Assembly (NCBI GenBank): GCA_910579675.1 | Contig: CAJTUF010000007.1 | Coordinates: forward strand, 1 to 64,000 | Origin: an uncultured Muribaculaceae bacterium | Lineage (GTDB): Bacteria; Bacteroidota; Bacteroidia; Bacteroidales; Muribaculaceae | Direction of reading: 5' to 3' | Length of the DNA: 64,000 nt | Part shown: positions 48,721-58,434 of the stretch, in pieces | Layout: each line of letters begins with the position of its first letter | How positions within the stretch are numbered: position 1 is the first letter of the stretch | Translations under genes and position numbers: made by a program | The notes under the pieces: generated by a model | What the model saw: the letters and a program-made list of their open reading frames with translations, nothing else | What the model was told of the DNA's origin: nothing | The model's database searches: none

Positions 48721-49923
48721 TCAGCGGCCTGTCTTGGCTCCCTTGGCTCCGCCCTTGGTGCCCCCGCCCATGGCGAAGATGTTTTGGTCAAAGCTGAAGG
48801 TCTTGCGCTCCTGCTCGCGTTTGCGCTTGATGGCCAGACGTACCAGCCAGTCCATGAGCTTGTCAAAGGGCAGGCCGGCTGCTTCCCAGAGGTAGAATGA
48901 TAGCGAGCCGGGGATGGTGTTGATCTCGTTGACATATACCTCGTCGGTGTCGGCGTCGATCATCACATCGACGCGGCTCACGCCATGGCACGACAATACT
49001 CTGAAAGTTTCTCCGGCCAGAAAGCGGATGCGGTCGCTCATGGCCTCGGGGAGATCGGCGGGGATGCGCTTGGCCGAAGCTGCCATGCCTTTGGTGCCCT
49101 TGGCCACCTTGGTGCCGCCACAGCCATATTTCTCGCCATAGGTGAGGAAGTCGCCGCTATGGAGAGGCTCCTCACACACCGAGGTCTCATATTCATCGCA
49201 GTCGCCGAGCACCGAGCAGTTGATCTCGCGCAGGTGGCTGATCATGTGTTCGACGATAATGCGCGACGAATAGCGCTCGGCGCTGTCGATGCTCTCAATG
49301 AGTTCGTCGCGGTTGGCGGCTTTGCTGATGCCCACTGATGAGCCCAGATTGGCCGGCTTGACTATCACCGGGTAGCCGAGCTTGCTCTCCACTTCGGAGA
49401 TGATAGCGTCGCGGCGCGCATACCACTGCTTGTCGGTAAACCACACATAATCCACCACCGGGATGCCGCATGCGGCCATGATCATCTTCATGGTGATCTT
49501 GTCCATGCCGTTGGCCGACGAAAGGGTGCTGCATCCGGCATAAGGGATGCCTATCGACTCAAGCACACCCTCAAAGATGCCATCCTCGCCATTGGAGCCG
49601 TGGAGCACAGGGATCACGACGTCGAGCTTTGTCACCACTGCTTTGCCAAACATGGGGCGGCGACGCCGATAGAGATTGTAGTCGCCATATTCGGGCTCCA
49701 TATACACCTCCTCGCAGCGCTTGAGCAGCTCGGGGATATTGCGGTAGGCCGGAAGATCGAGTAGAGCCTCGCCGGCATACCAGCGGCCCTCCTTGCTTAT
49801 ATATATGGGGGTCACGTCGTAGACCTCGCGGTCGATGGCCGCCATGGCCTGCGAGGCAGAGATCACTGATATTTCGTGTTCGGTGGAGCGTCCGCCGAAA
49901 AACACGCCTATGTTGGTTTTCAT
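48721..49923 (-). CDS. ddl: D-alanine--D-alanine ligase
   Basis: From the ATG at 49923 the product is 400 residues. ATP-grasp landmarks include FFGGRSTEHEISVISA at the N-terminus, HGSNGEDGIFEGVLE, VKPANLGSSVGISKA and VNEINTIPGSLSFYLWEA at the active site. It joins two D-alanines for the peptidoglycan stem. Family members are usually 310-370 residues; the excess here is a basic, Gly/Lys-rich C-terminal tail (GGGTKGGAKGAKTGR) that no known catalytic role explains. It follows murF by 41 bases on the same strand, so dipeptide synthesis and its attachment are co-expressed. Confidence 0.95.
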   Translation of the reverse strand: MKTNIGVFFGGRSTEHEISVISASQAMAAIDREVYDVTPIYISKEGRWYAGEALLDLPAYRNIPELLKRCEEVYMEPEYGDYNLYRRRRPMFGKAVVTKLDVVIPVLHGSNGEDGIFEGVLESIGIPYAGCSTLSSANGMDKITMKMIMAACGIPVVDYVWFTDKQWYARRDAIISEVESKLGYPVIVKPANLGSSVGISKAANRDELIESIDSAERYSSRIIVEHMISHLREINCSVLGDCDEYETSVCEEPLHSGDFLTYGEKYGCGGTKVAKGTKGMAASAKRIPADLPEAMSDRIRFLAGETFRVLSCHGVSRVDVMIDADTDEVYVNEINTIPGSLSFYLWEAAGLPFDKLMDWLVRLAIKRKREQERKTFSFDQNIFAMGGGTKGGAKGAKTGR

Positions 49924-49964
49924 TATCCTTCTGAGTAGTGGGTTATGTAGGAGAAAAAGAGTGT

Positions 49965-51560
49965 TTACTTGAATGTGTCGGGGAGATCGTTTTCGTAGAG
50001 CACCGTGTCGCCCGCCTTGGCCATCGAGGTGAGCATCGCCTGGGCTTCGGAAAATGTGTCGGCCATCATCACACGCTCTTGGGCCATGCTGCCCTCGGCG
50101 ATGCCTTCGAGGATGGCGTCGCGGTTGTAGTGGCCTACAACTATTACCGTGTCGGCACACTCGGCTATCTTGCGGCCGAAGGCGCGGTTGAGCTCCTCCT
50201 GCCGGTCGCCGAGTTCGATCATGCCCGGGGTGATGATGATGCGTTGTCCGCCGGTCATCGAGGCGAGCACGTCGAGAGCCATTGCCGAGCCGGTGGGGTT
50301 GGAGTTGAACGCATCGTCGATGATGGTGATTCCGCCGGGGGTGCGCTTGAGGTTGAGACGGTGTTCCACCTGCTCTATGTGGTCAACCGCTATGCGTATC
50401 TTCTCGTCGGGCACTCCGAGATGGCGCGCCGTCACCACGGCAGCCATGAGATTGGAGATATTGCATTCGCCCACAAGATGGGTGTGGAGGCGCATCTCCC
50501 AGTCGGGCCCCGCGATGGTAAACGAGGTGCCGCGCGAGTCGTAGGTGATGTCGCGGGCCGTGACGGTTGCTCCGGCAGTGTCGCGGATGGCATAGCGCAC
50601 CACCTCCACATTATCCACCGGGCGGTTGGCGGCGAAGGGAAAGTCGTCGTTGACCACCGCCAGCCCATCGGCCGGGAGCGCGTCGATCAGCTCAAACTTG
50701 GTGCGCTGCACGTTTTCGATTGTCTTGAACGACTCCAGATGCTGCTCGCCCACTGCGGTGACGATGCCTATCGAGGGGTTGACAATGTCGCATATCTCCT
50801 TGATGTCGCCTATGTTTTTTGCTCCCATCTCCACGATAAACACTTCATTGTAGGGTTTGAGATGTTCTCTGACAGTGCGCACAACTCCGAGGGGGGTGTT
50901 GAAGCTGCCCGGGGTCATGAGGGTGTCGAAGCTCTCCGACAGGATGCGCTGCAGATAGTGCTTGGTCGAGGTCTTGCCGTAGCTGCCGGTGATGCCTATG
51001 ATCTTGAGGTCGGGCATGGAGCGGAGTATGCGGCGCGCATCGTCGGTAAAACGGCGGTTGATGCGCTTCTCCACCGGAGCGAGGAGTGCGAGGGCTGCGA
51101 GTGTCACCATATGCGAGGCGCAGTAGAGTCCCGTCACGGCCACAGTGGCCGCAAAGAGGCGGTCGAGCGCCCCGCTATTGCCAAATATCAGCACCGCAGC
51201 GGCTATCAATGCTGCCGACAGGGCGGCCATGACGCCGTAGAGGCGCTTCACGCGCGCTGTCCACACCAGCGGCTTCTTATACTTCACCCTCGACAGAGCC
51301 ACCACATTGAGCAACCCGAAGAGCATCATCATCGCCATGCTCCAGTCGGTGGTCGACCATGTCACCATCGCCACAAGAAACACAGCCATGCCCACAAGGC
51401 GCGTCACCGAGGTCGAGTCGGCACTCTGCCTGAGCCAACGGCGGTAGCGCTCGCTGCGGTAGGAGTTTTGCTGGAGCATCATCAGACACCGCTGATACTC
51501 CTTGGCGGTGTTGGCGGTGGCTATGAGGGCGCATGCCCAGAAGGCGATCAGTATAAGCAT
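49965..51560 (-). CDS. murF: MurF-like Mur ligase with N-terminal membrane domain
   Basis: From the ATG at 51560 the product is 531 residues. The first ~175 residues hold about four transmembrane helices (for example LILIAFWACALIATA, LVGMAVFLVAMVTW, VMAALSAALIAAAVLIF), unlike cytosolic MurF. The Mur ligase core follows: P-loop ITGSYGKTSTKHYLQ, EMGAKNIGDIKEI, and C-terminal DDAFNSNPTGSAMALDVL, typical of D-alanyl-D-alanine-adding enzyme. It would add D-Ala-D-Ala from the adjacent ddl to the UDP-MurNAc-tripeptide at the membrane. Some Bacteroidetes have membrane-anchored MurF paralogues; whether this is the essential copy is unknown. Confidence 0.88.
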   Translation of the reverse strand: MLILIAFWACALIATANTAKEYQRCLMMLQQNSYRSERYRRWLRQSADSTSVTRLVGMAVFLVAMVTWSTTDWSMAMMMLFGLLNVVALSRVKYKKPLVWTARVKRLYGVMAALSAALIAAAVLIFGNSGALDRLFAATVAVTGLYCASHMVTLAALALLAPVEKRINRRFTDDARRILRSMPDLKIIGITGSYGKTSTKHYLQRILSESFDTLMTPGSFNTPLGVVRTVREHLKPYNEVFIVEMGAKNIGDIKEICDIVNPSIGIVTAVGEQHLESFKTIENVQRTKFELIDALPADGLAVVNDDFPFAANRPVDNVEVVRYAIRDTAGATVTARDITYDSRGTSFTIAGPDWEMRLHTHLVGECNISNLMAAVVTARHLGVPDEKIRIAVDHIEQVEHRLNLKRTPGGITIIDDAFNSNPTGSAMALDVLASMTGGQRIIITPGMIELGDRQEELNRAFGRKIAECADTVIVVGHYNRDAILEGIAEGSMAQERVMMADTFSEAQAMLTSMAKAGDTVLYENDLPDTFK

Positions 51561-51589
51561 AGGTGAGTGTGGGGGAGTGGGTGGGGGAT

Positions 51590-52360
51590 TTATTTTGATG
51601 AGAGAAACGATGAAAGCACTGCTGCAAAGCGGGCGGGGGAGTCGAGGAAGCTGTAATGTCCTGCTCCGGGCATGATCACGAGTCCCGAGTCGGGGATGAG
51701 CCGCTCCATGATGTGGGCGTCGCGCAGCGGGGTAGCGGTGTCGGTCTCGCCCCACATAAGCAGCGTCGGGGCCTTGATCGAGGGCATGAAGCGGCACAGG
51801 TCGTCGTTGACACTCACGCTCATGGTGGCGCGCATCACCGGCGATGCGGCGCGATAGTCGGCGCTGCCGCGGCGTGCGCGCTCGCGCTCAATCCGCTCCT
51901 CGGCGCGGCGGCGCCCCAGAGTGAGCCGGAGCATCCACTTCCATGCTTTAAACGAGTACACTTTGATATAATAGGAGAGGTGGCGGCGGGGCTTGACGCC
52001 GGCGGCGTCGATGAGCACCACGCGGTCTACCTCGTCGGCCCACATCGACGCATAGACTATCGCCACGCGGCCACCGTAGGAATGGCCCGCAAGAGCCGGC
52101 TTTTCCAGCCCGAGCCGCTCCACAAATGAGCGAAGCATCAGAGCGTAGCGCTCGGGAGTCCACGGCTCGGCAGGCTCGTCGGATTGGCCGAAGCCGGGCA
52201 GGTCGAGCGAGTAGACGGTATGGGTGGCCGACGCTGTGGCCGCAACCGATGCCACGGTGGTGTGGTCGCACCCCCAGCCGTGCATCAGGATCAGTGGGCG
52301 GCCCTTGCCGCTGGTCTCGTAGGCTACCTTGAGCCCGTCGATAGTTATGGTGTCGAGCAT
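51590..52360 (-). CDS. Alpha/beta hydrolase
   Basis: From the ATG at 52360 the product is 256 residues. The oxyanion region LILMHGWGCDHT, nucleophile elbow GHSYGGRVAIV (Ser), acid in LLMWGETDTATP and catalytic His in PGAGHYSFLDSP form a complete triad. The substrate is unknown; the family includes esterases, lipases and haloperoxidase-like enzymes. It is the first gene of a unit with murF and ddl (30 bases upstream of murF), so a role in envelope or precursor metabolism is possible but not shown. A promoter lies at 52453-52460. Confidence 0.9.
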   Translation of the reverse strand: MLDTITIDGLKVAYETSGKGRPLILMHGWGCDHTTVASVAATASATHTVYSLDLPGFGQSDEPAEPWTPERYALMLRSFVERLGLEKPALAGHSYGGRVAIVYASMWADEVDRVVLIDAAGVKPRRHLSYYIKVYSFKAWKWMLRLTLGRRRAEERIERERARRGSADYRAASPVMRATMSVSVNDDLCRFMPSIKAPTLLMWGETDTATPLRDAHIMERLIPDSGLVIMPGAGHYSFLDSPARFAAVLSSFLSSK

Positions 52361-52452
52361 AGTCGATGTGAGGTTGTTCCGTGCAGGTTGAAATAAAGCA
52401 GGTATCGGGCCATGATAGCTGCGCTTGGAGCCATCATTGCCTGTCAACCCGG

Positions 52453-52460
52453 CAAAGTTA
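52453..52460 (-). promoter_or_regulatory. -7 box of the hydrolase-murF-ddl operon
   Basis: TAACTTTG on the minus strand, exact TAnnTTTG, with TTG at 52483-52485 after a 22-base spacer. It is 93 bases upstream of the hydrolase start. Confidence 0.6.
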
Positions 52461-52621
52461 CAACTAAAATGCCATCCCCGCGCAATAAATTGCCCTAAAA
52501 CTTGCGCCGTCGAGCCGCTCCATCTATCTGATTAGAGGGGCTGACACTGACACTGCGGGATGGAATGCCCTTCTTTAACCATATTTAACATCCGGGGCGG
52601 CATGATTGGTTAAATTATATT

Positions 52622-52629
52622 TATCTTTG
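52622..52629 (+). promoter_or_regulatory. -7 box of the susC-susD promoter
   Basis: TATCTTTG, exact TAnnTTTG, about 146 bases upstream of the susC start. TTGG at 52606 is too close for the -33 element, so expression may rely on an activator. Confidence 0.6.
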
Positions 52630-52774
52630 CAAACAAATGTGTGCCTATCTTAAGTCAATGCCATTGACATCCATTATTTTAGACCATTTACGACGTCCTG
52701 CAGGGTAGCCCGCTATCCCGCAAGATGCTGACCACCTTAGATAAACCATTATTAACTATCAATTTATTGCTACG

Positions 52775-55700
52775 ATGTCTAAATCACAGAAGACATGGCC
52801 TATGCTGCTCGTAGCGGGTATGCTCGCCGCGAGCGCCCCTTATGCAGTATCTGCCAATGCGGAACATTCAGCTCCGCAAGCCGCGCAGCAAGCCGACGGT
52901 ACCTGTACGGGTACCGTGATCGATTCGACGGGAGAACCCCTTATGGGCGTCACCGTACGAGTGGAAGGTACCTCGATTGCCGGCGCTACCAATCTTGACG
53001 GTGAGTTTTCGCTCCGCGGAGTGAAGAAAGGCGCCAAGATTACCTTCAACTACATCGGCATGAAGCCCAAGACCTTGACATGGGATGGAACGCCGATTAA
53101 TCTTACCATGGAAGATGACTCCAACGTTCTCGACGAGGTTGTTGTTATGGGTTACGGTGTCGCTCAGAAGCGCTCCAAAGTGACCAACTCAATCGCAAAG
53201 GTGAGCAAGGAGACTCTTACTGTCGGTGCCAACTCTAACCCCGCTCAGGCTCTCGCAGGTGCAGTGTCGGGTGTGAAGGTAACGGTTAATTCGGGTGATC
53301 CTTCAGCTACTCCGGCAATTACTGTCCGTGGTGGTACAAACTGGGATGGCAACAATAATAATCCTCTCGTGGTAGTCGACGGTCAGATCCGTTCGAGCTT
53401 GGCCGACATCAACCCCAACGACATTGAGTCGATGGAAATTCTTAAGGATGCCGGTGCTACCGCTCTTTATGGTGCACGTGCTGCCAACGGCGTTGTGCTC
53501 ATCACAACAAAGTCGGGTAAGGAAGGTACAGGTCGTGTAACACTCTCTGCCAAATATGGTGTCACCAACTACACCAATGGTTACGATTGGGCAGATGCCG
53601 CTACATATCTCCAGTATAGCCGTACCGCAACCTACAATACTGCAAACCCAGATGCCGAAGGCACATGGCTTCATAACTTCTTCGGCAACCTCAATAATGG
53701 TAGCCAGCCTTATTCGTTGGGTAATACTAAGCTTTCAAAGACCTCCCTTTGGAATATCCTTACATTGACCGACGAAAACAAGTATCTTCTTGACTACGGA
53801 TGGCAGACAATGCCCGACCCCTTGAACGGTGTGCTCGGCACTAACAATACCATTCTCTTCAAGGATACTGATGTTCTTGATTATGTGAAGCAGCACAATA
53901 CAGCCACTCAGGACTACAACCTGACATTCTCGGGCGGTAATGACCGTGGCAACTATTATGCTTCGCTCGGCTACTATAAATCAGACGGTGCTCTTCCCGA
54001 CACTTTCTACGAGCGCTATAACTTCTCGTTCACCGGTGGTTACAAGATCGCCAAGTGGCTGCAGGCAAATTCGGTGTTCAACTTCACCCGCGCCAATTGG
54101 AACAACGAGGCAGGCGCAATGACCACCGCTCTGGTGTTCGGCCGTATCGCTTCGTTCCCTGCTACCGCACGTTTCCAGGATGAAGAAGGCAACGAGACTT
54201 ACCAGTTGCAGCTTTCGGGCACAAGTGCCAACCTCCACTATCAGCCCGAAAAGTTCATCCGTGAAAATGAGAGCGACAAGTTCCAGATGACACAGAGCCT
54301 CACGGCTACAATCATCCCCGGACTTACCCTCAAGGGAACTATGAGCTGGTTCTATCACCATGAGATGTACCAGTCGTTCAATAAGGATTTCCAGTCAAAC
54401 ATCAACGGCAGCATGAATAAAGAGCGCAGCACCAGCGCACGTGCTTTCCGTTACTTTGACCAGACCTATAACCTTGTAGCAAACTTCAACCGTACCTTCA
54501 ACGAAAAGCATACTGTTAATGCAATGGCCGGTGTCGAGTACTACAAGCGTCAATACAAAAACCTTCAGGGTTCAGGTTCAAAGGCAGTTACCGACGACTT
54601 CGGTAACCTGCAGTACACCTTCAATGGCACACAGAGCCCCTATGCAGGTTCGACCCGCAGCATGGCCACAAACTATGCCAATGAAGCTATCCTCTCGTAT
54701 TTTGCCCGCGCTGAATATGACTACGATGACAAGTATCTCATCGCAGCCACCCTCCGTCAGGATGGATATTCACGTCTTCAGGACAATCGCTGGGGTACAT
54801 TCCCCGGTGTATCTGCCGGCTGGGTATTCTCAAAGGAGAATTTCTGGGCCAATAATGAAGCCCTCAACTTTATCAACTATGCCAAACTCCGTGCATCTTA
54901 CGGTCTGAATGGTATTGTAAACGGTAACGTGATCGGCTACTACACCCTCTTGGGTGCTTACTCCGCTTATCAATACGGCGGCAATCAGGGTTACAGACTC
55001 TCCACTCTCCCCAACCTCGGTCTGAGATGGGAGCGCACCCGCACATTTGACGTCGGCCTGACTTTCGGTTTCCTCCAGAACCGTTTCAACCTTGATATCG
55101 CATACTACAACCGTCTGACCATGGATAAGTATGCAAGCAAGGCTCTTCCCGCAACAACCGGTTGGACAAGCATTACAACCAACAATGGTTCGTTCCGCAA
55201 CCAGGGTGTCGAAATTGACATCAACGCCACCCTCCTCCGCACCCGCGACTTCTCATGGACCCTCGGTGCCAACCTGACCTACAACAAGAATATTGTTGTT
55301 GATCTGCCTTATCTTGAAGGTGTGGCCAATAACCGTCAGGGTGGTACAGAAGTGTACACCGGCAACGGCAATGAGACAACCTTTATCGGTGGTCTGCAGG
55401 AAGGTCAGGAGCCTATGCACATGATCGGTTATAAGAACGCAGGTATCCTCCGTTCGGAAGCCGATGTAGCCGCTCTCGGTGACTATATCGACGTTTCCCG
55501 TTCGGCACTCTCTTCGGTTGCTATCTATGCTAACCCCGAAGGCCTGGAACGTCTCCGTCGTGAATATCCCAACCTCGTAGGTACTGCTGTCAAGCTGCAG
55601 CCCGGTGATGCCGTTTGGCGCGACCGCAACGGTGACAACATGATTGACCAGTTTGACCAGTATGACCTCGGTAACCGTCTTCCTCACTGGACCGGTGGTT

Positions 55701-56185
55701 TCAACACCACAGTTTCGTGGAAAGGTCTGTCGCTCTACGCTCGCTTCGACATGGGCTTCGACTTCACAGTTTATGACGGCGCTCTCTCATGGTGGATGGG
55801 CGGTGGCCAGGGTACTTACAGCTATCCCACTCAGATCAAAGATACCTGGACTCCCGAGAATCCCAATGCAAAATATCCCCGTTATGTCATAGCCTCGAAC
55901 ATGGGTACCAACTCATGGAGCCGTGTCAACGACATCTGCGGACAGAGCGGTGCTTACCTTGCATGCCGTGAGCTCTCTCTCAGCTATCAGCTCCCCCAGT
56001 CAATCTGCGAGAAATTCCGTAGTCAGGGTCTGACCCTCAGCGTTACCGGACAGAACCTCGGCTATATCAAGAAGACCACTCTTCCTCTTCCTGATGCAAC
56101 AGCCGTGGTCGGTGGTACATCCGACCGTGCCGGTACATACAACCTTCCCCGCACATTCCTGTTCGGCCTTAATGTATCGTTCTAA
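52775..56185 (+). CDS. susC: SusC/RagA-family TonB-linked outer-membrane transporter
   Basis: The 1136-residue protein has a signal peptide (1-29), a carboxypeptidase-like regulatory domain (GTVIDSTGEPLMGVTVRVEGT through FNYIGMKPKTL), a TonB-box/plug region with VLDEVVVMGYGVAQKRSKVTN and the SusC plug signature ESMEILKDAGATALYGARAANGVVLITTK split around its turn, then a 22-strand barrel ending RTFLFGLNVSF. It imports large oligosaccharides or peptides with its lid SusD. Codon use is biased toward preferred codons, suggesting strong expression. The cargo cannot be told because no glycosidase or SusE-like gene lies in this locus. Confidence 0.96.
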   Translation: MSKSQKTWPMLLVAGMLAASAPYAVSANAEHSAPQAAQQADGTCTGTVIDSTGEPLMGVTVRVEGTSIAGATNLDGEFSLRGVKKGAKITFNYIGMKPKTLTWDGTPINLTMEDDSNVLDEVVVMGYGVAQKRSKVTNSIAKVSKETLTVGANSNPAQALAGAVSGVKVTVNSGDPSATPAITVRGGTNWDGNNNNPLVVVDGQIRSSLADINPNDIESMEILKDAGATALYGARAANGVVLITTKSGKEGTGRVTLSAKYGVTNYTNGYDWADAATYLQYSRTATYNTANPDAEGTWLHNFFGNLNNGSQPYSLGNTKLSKTSLWNILTLTDENKYLLDYGWQTMPDPLNGVLGTNNTILFKDTDVLDYVKQHNTATQDYNLTFSGGNDRGNYYASLGYYKSDGALPDTFYERYNFSFTGGYKIAKWLQANSVFNFTRANWNNEAGAMTTALVFGRIASFPATARFQDEEGNETYQLQLSGTSANLHYQPEKFIRENESDKFQMTQSLTATIIPGLTLKGTMSWFYHHEMYQSFNKDFQSNINGSMNKERSTSARAFRYFDQTYNLVANFNRTFNEKHTVNAMAGVEYYKRQYKNLQGSGSKAVTDDFGNLQYTFNGTQSPYAGSTRSMATNYANEAILSYFARAEYDYDDKYLIAATLRQDGYSRLQDNRWGTFPGVSAGWVFSKENFWANNEALNFINYAKLRASYGLNGIVNGNVIGYYTLLGAYSAYQYGGNQGYRLSTLPNLGLRWERTRTFDVGLTFGFLQNRFNLDIAYYNRLTMDKYASKALPATTGWTSITTNNGSFRNQGVEIDINATLLRTRDFSWTLGANLTYNKNIVVDLPYLEGVANNRQGGTEVYTGNGNETTFIGGLQEGQEPMHMIGYKNAGILRSEADVAALGDYIDVSRSALSSVAIYANPEGLERLRREYPNLVGTAVKLQPGDAVWRDRNGDNMIDQFDQYDLGNRLPHWTGGFNTTVSWKGLSLYARFDMGFDFTVYDGALSWWMGGGQGTYSYPTQIKDTWTPENPNAKYPRYVIASNMGTNSWSRVNDICGQSGAYLACRELSLSYQLPQSICEKFRSQGLTLSVTGQNLGYIKKTTLPLPDATAVVGGTSDRAGTYNLPRTFLFGLNVSF

Positions 56186-56208
56186 ACACACTTACGCGAA
56201 CTAACACA

Positions 56209-58032
56209 ATGAATAAAATATCTAAATACATAGCCCCGCTGGTGGTGGCAGGTGTTGGCCTCTCAGTCACTTCGTGTGATCTGGACATGTCAAACCCTGA
56301 CGCTTTCGACGCCAACGGCTTCTGGACTTCTCAAACTCAGTTTGAGGGTAACATTACTGCCATGATGCAGTATTGGCGTGGGACTTATGACAATCAGGTC
56401 ATGTTCCAGACAGGTGAATACCGCACCGATATCTACTGGACCGTCGAAGGTACTGACGGCTCAGGTCTCCGCGACCTCGATCCTCCCCGTAACGCTATCG
56501 ACGCATCACACCCTCAGCTCACCAACTTCGGCAACTGGTATAAGCTCATCTCCGAGTGCAACACCTATCTTTACTACGACGAGCAGCGTGGCGACATCAT
56601 CGATCCCACCGCCCGTGAGTATCTTCTCGGTATGGTCTATGGCATGAGAGCGTATGCTTTCTTCCAGGTTCACAAGATCTATGGCACCGGTCCTCTCCGC
56701 ACAACAGCAGATGTGGTGCTGGGCAACTATGACGACAACACCCTCAAGATGCCCCGTTGTGAGGCCGAAGATCTTCTCAACCAGATCAAGAGCGACGTTC
56801 AGGCTTCAATCAGCCACTTCAATGCCGGTAGCGGTTACTCCAATGGTGTGTTCAACGCCAACAAGGGTGTTTACTACTGGAATAAGGCGGCTTCGGAAAT
56901 GCTTGCAGGCGAGGTTTACATGTGGAGCGGTAAAGTTTCTACCGGCAACCATACAGCTAATCCTGCTGATGTGACTACCGCTAAGAGCTACTTCCAGAAT
57001 GTAATCAACAACTACAGCTATAGCCTCTGCACTTCGTTTGATCAGGCTATCAATAGCAAGGACAACAATCCCGAGCGCATCTTCTCTACCTTCTACTCGG
57101 TAACAGAAGCCACCAACAACTGGTATAACTACTGCATGTACGACATCATCACCGGTCAGACTCCTAAGGGTGTGTTCTGGAATGCAGTGGAACAGGATGG
57201 TACTACATGGTCGAACAACGCAAGCCGCTCAACTATGTATTACAATCCCGCCAACGGCACCGAAGTTCAGACAGACTTCTTCAAGACCCGCATGAACGGC
57301 CAGCAGCATCAGGCCATCCGCAACACCTACTTCTATCAGTTTGATCGCGAGGATGAGCGTATCTATCAGCTGCAGCCCATGTATCTCCCCACCGATGAGG
57401 AGCTTGAAAACAATGTCCGTTACATCGAAAACTTCGATCCCGAAAAGTACCATCTCGGTGGCTGCTACATTTGGAAGTATCATGGCCTGATGGGTAACGC
57501 CGGTGTAATGGTTGGTGCCAACGACATGATGTATTATCGTCTGGCTCTCGCTTACTACTATATGGCTGAGATTGCCAACTTTGAAGGCAACAACGCCGAC
57601 GTTGAATACTACCTGAATGCTGTTCGTCAGCGTGCATACGGTGACAACTGGGATGCCTCCAAGCATGCCTACAAGGCTGGCTCATTCCTCGAAAACGAGG
57701 TCGCTATTCTTCAGGACAAGGCCAAGGAATTCCTTCAGGAAGGTCAGCACTGGTGGGACCTCCGTCGTATGACCGCAGTAAAGGGTGGCAGCGATGCCGA
57801 TCACCTGATCTTCCGTCCCGAGGGTTGTATTGGTTATGGTCTCGACTTTGACGCTCATCCTATGTGGAATGAGGTTTCGGCCAACCAGATCTCAGCTGCT
57901 GCCAACCGCGCTCTGCTCGAGAATAACACTCCTCTCCTTGACTACGCCACTCAGAAGCACCTCGTGCTTTGGCCTCTCGACAAGAGCCTTCTTGACGACG
58001 ACAATGTTCTGGAGCAGACTCCCGGATATTGA
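56209..58032 (+). CDS. susD: SusD/RagB-family nutrient-binding outer-membrane lipoprotein
   Basis: The 607-residue protein has a lipoprotein signal (SVTSCDLDM, Cys about residue 23) and the SusD TPR-like fold: the N-terminal SDPDAFDANGFW-type segment, GMRAYAFFQVHKIYGTGPL, and C-terminal AKEFLQEGQHWWDLRRM and PLDKSLLDDDNVLEQTPGY. It sits on the SusC barrel as a lid that captures ligand at the cell surface. It starts 24 bases after susC, in one operon ending at a terminator at 58073-58108. Several Trp/Tyr residues line the usual ligand face; the ligand itself is not predictable. Confidence 0.96.
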   Translation: MNKISKYIAPLVVAGVGLSVTSCDLDMSNPDAFDANGFWTSQTQFEGNITAMMQYWRGTYDNQVMFQTGEYRTDIYWTVEGTDGSGLRDLDPPRNAIDASHPQLTNFGNWYKLISECNTYLYYDEQRGDIIDPTAREYLLGMVYGMRAYAFFQVHKIYGTGPLRTTADVVLGNYDDNTLKMPRCEAEDLLNQIKSDVQASISHFNAGSGYSNGVFNANKGVYYWNKAASEMLAGEVYMWSGKVSTGNHTANPADVTTAKSYFQNVINNYSYSLCTSFDQAINSKDNNPERIFSTFYSVTEATNNWYNYCMYDIITGQTPKGVFWNAVEQDGTTWSNNASRSTMYYNPANGTEVQTDFFKTRMNGQQHQAIRNTYFYQFDREDERIYQLQPMYLPTDEELENNVRYIENFDPEKYHLGGCYIWKYHGLMGNAGVMVGANDMMYYRLALAYYYMAEIANFEGNNADVEYYLNAVRQRAYGDNWDASKHAYKAGSFLENEVAILQDKAKEFLQEGQHWWDLRRMTAVKGGSDADHLIFRPEGCIGYGLDFDAHPMWNEVSANQISAAANRALLENNTPLLDYATQKHLVLWPLDKSLLDDDNVLEQTPGY

Positions 58033-58072
58033 TAAGATACGACCAGCAGAAACCTGCTGACACGCAATGACA

Positions 58073-58108
58073 GGCGCCGCGCCCCATCAGGGACGCGGCG
58101 CTTTCTTG
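58073..58108 (+). terminator. Terminator of susC-susD
   Basis: GCGCCGCG-CCC pairs with GGG-(A)-CGCGGCGC around a short ATCA loop, followed by TTTCTTGT. It begins 41 bases after the susD stop. Confidence 0.8.
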
Positions 58109-58229
58109 TCGGAGTGGTACCGATATTCAGGAGCGGGGGGGGACGCGTGGGGGGAGAGTCTATACGGCCAGTCACCACGCCGCCTAATGGCGATTGAAAA
58201 TCGAAGCGGCACACAAACTCAGGAGAAAA

Positions 58230-58367
58230 ATGTCGGTCTATGTCTTGTATGGTGTCAAAGATGGTAAATTGCTAAATATCATTGATATAATCAAACGAAT
58301 CGGCGACTTTTTCAGGCTGCCGATGCAATTTTTAGAGTGTTCCTTACCCTGGACTCGCGATATTTGA
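58230..58367 (+). CDS. Short open frame, possible gene remnant (45 aa)
   Basis: The frame starts MSVYVLYGVKDGKLLNIIDI, eight bases after AGGAG, a strong ribosome-binding site for this genome. The YGVKDGKLLNI opening vaguely resembles the N-terminus of CoiA-like proteins, and a shifted frame downstream reads SGCRCNF then stops, so it may be a decayed gene. It is too short for a firm call and could be chance. Confidence 0.25.
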   Translation: MSVYVLYGVKDGKLLNIIDIIKRIGDFFRLPMQFLECSLPWTRDI

Positions 58368-58434
58368 TATGAGTGTATAGGGGCAGGATGATGAGATCCA
58401 AATGTTTTTTATCGCTGTTTAGAAAGCTGGATGG

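Larger units (their letters stand above)
52361..52774. other. Divergent intergenic region upstream of susC
   Basis: These 414 bases hold no supported gene. They contain the minus-strand promoter at 52453-52460, the susC promoter at 52622-52629 and a susC leader of about 140 bases. The leader has a small GGGTAG/CTATCCC hairpin near 52705-52721. Nothing like a known riboswitch is visible. Confidence 0.5.

Noticed and set aside
49938..51566. 542-codon plus-strand frame opposite murF
   Set aside because: Shadow of the Mur ligase, whose P-loop and other motifs are on the minus strand.
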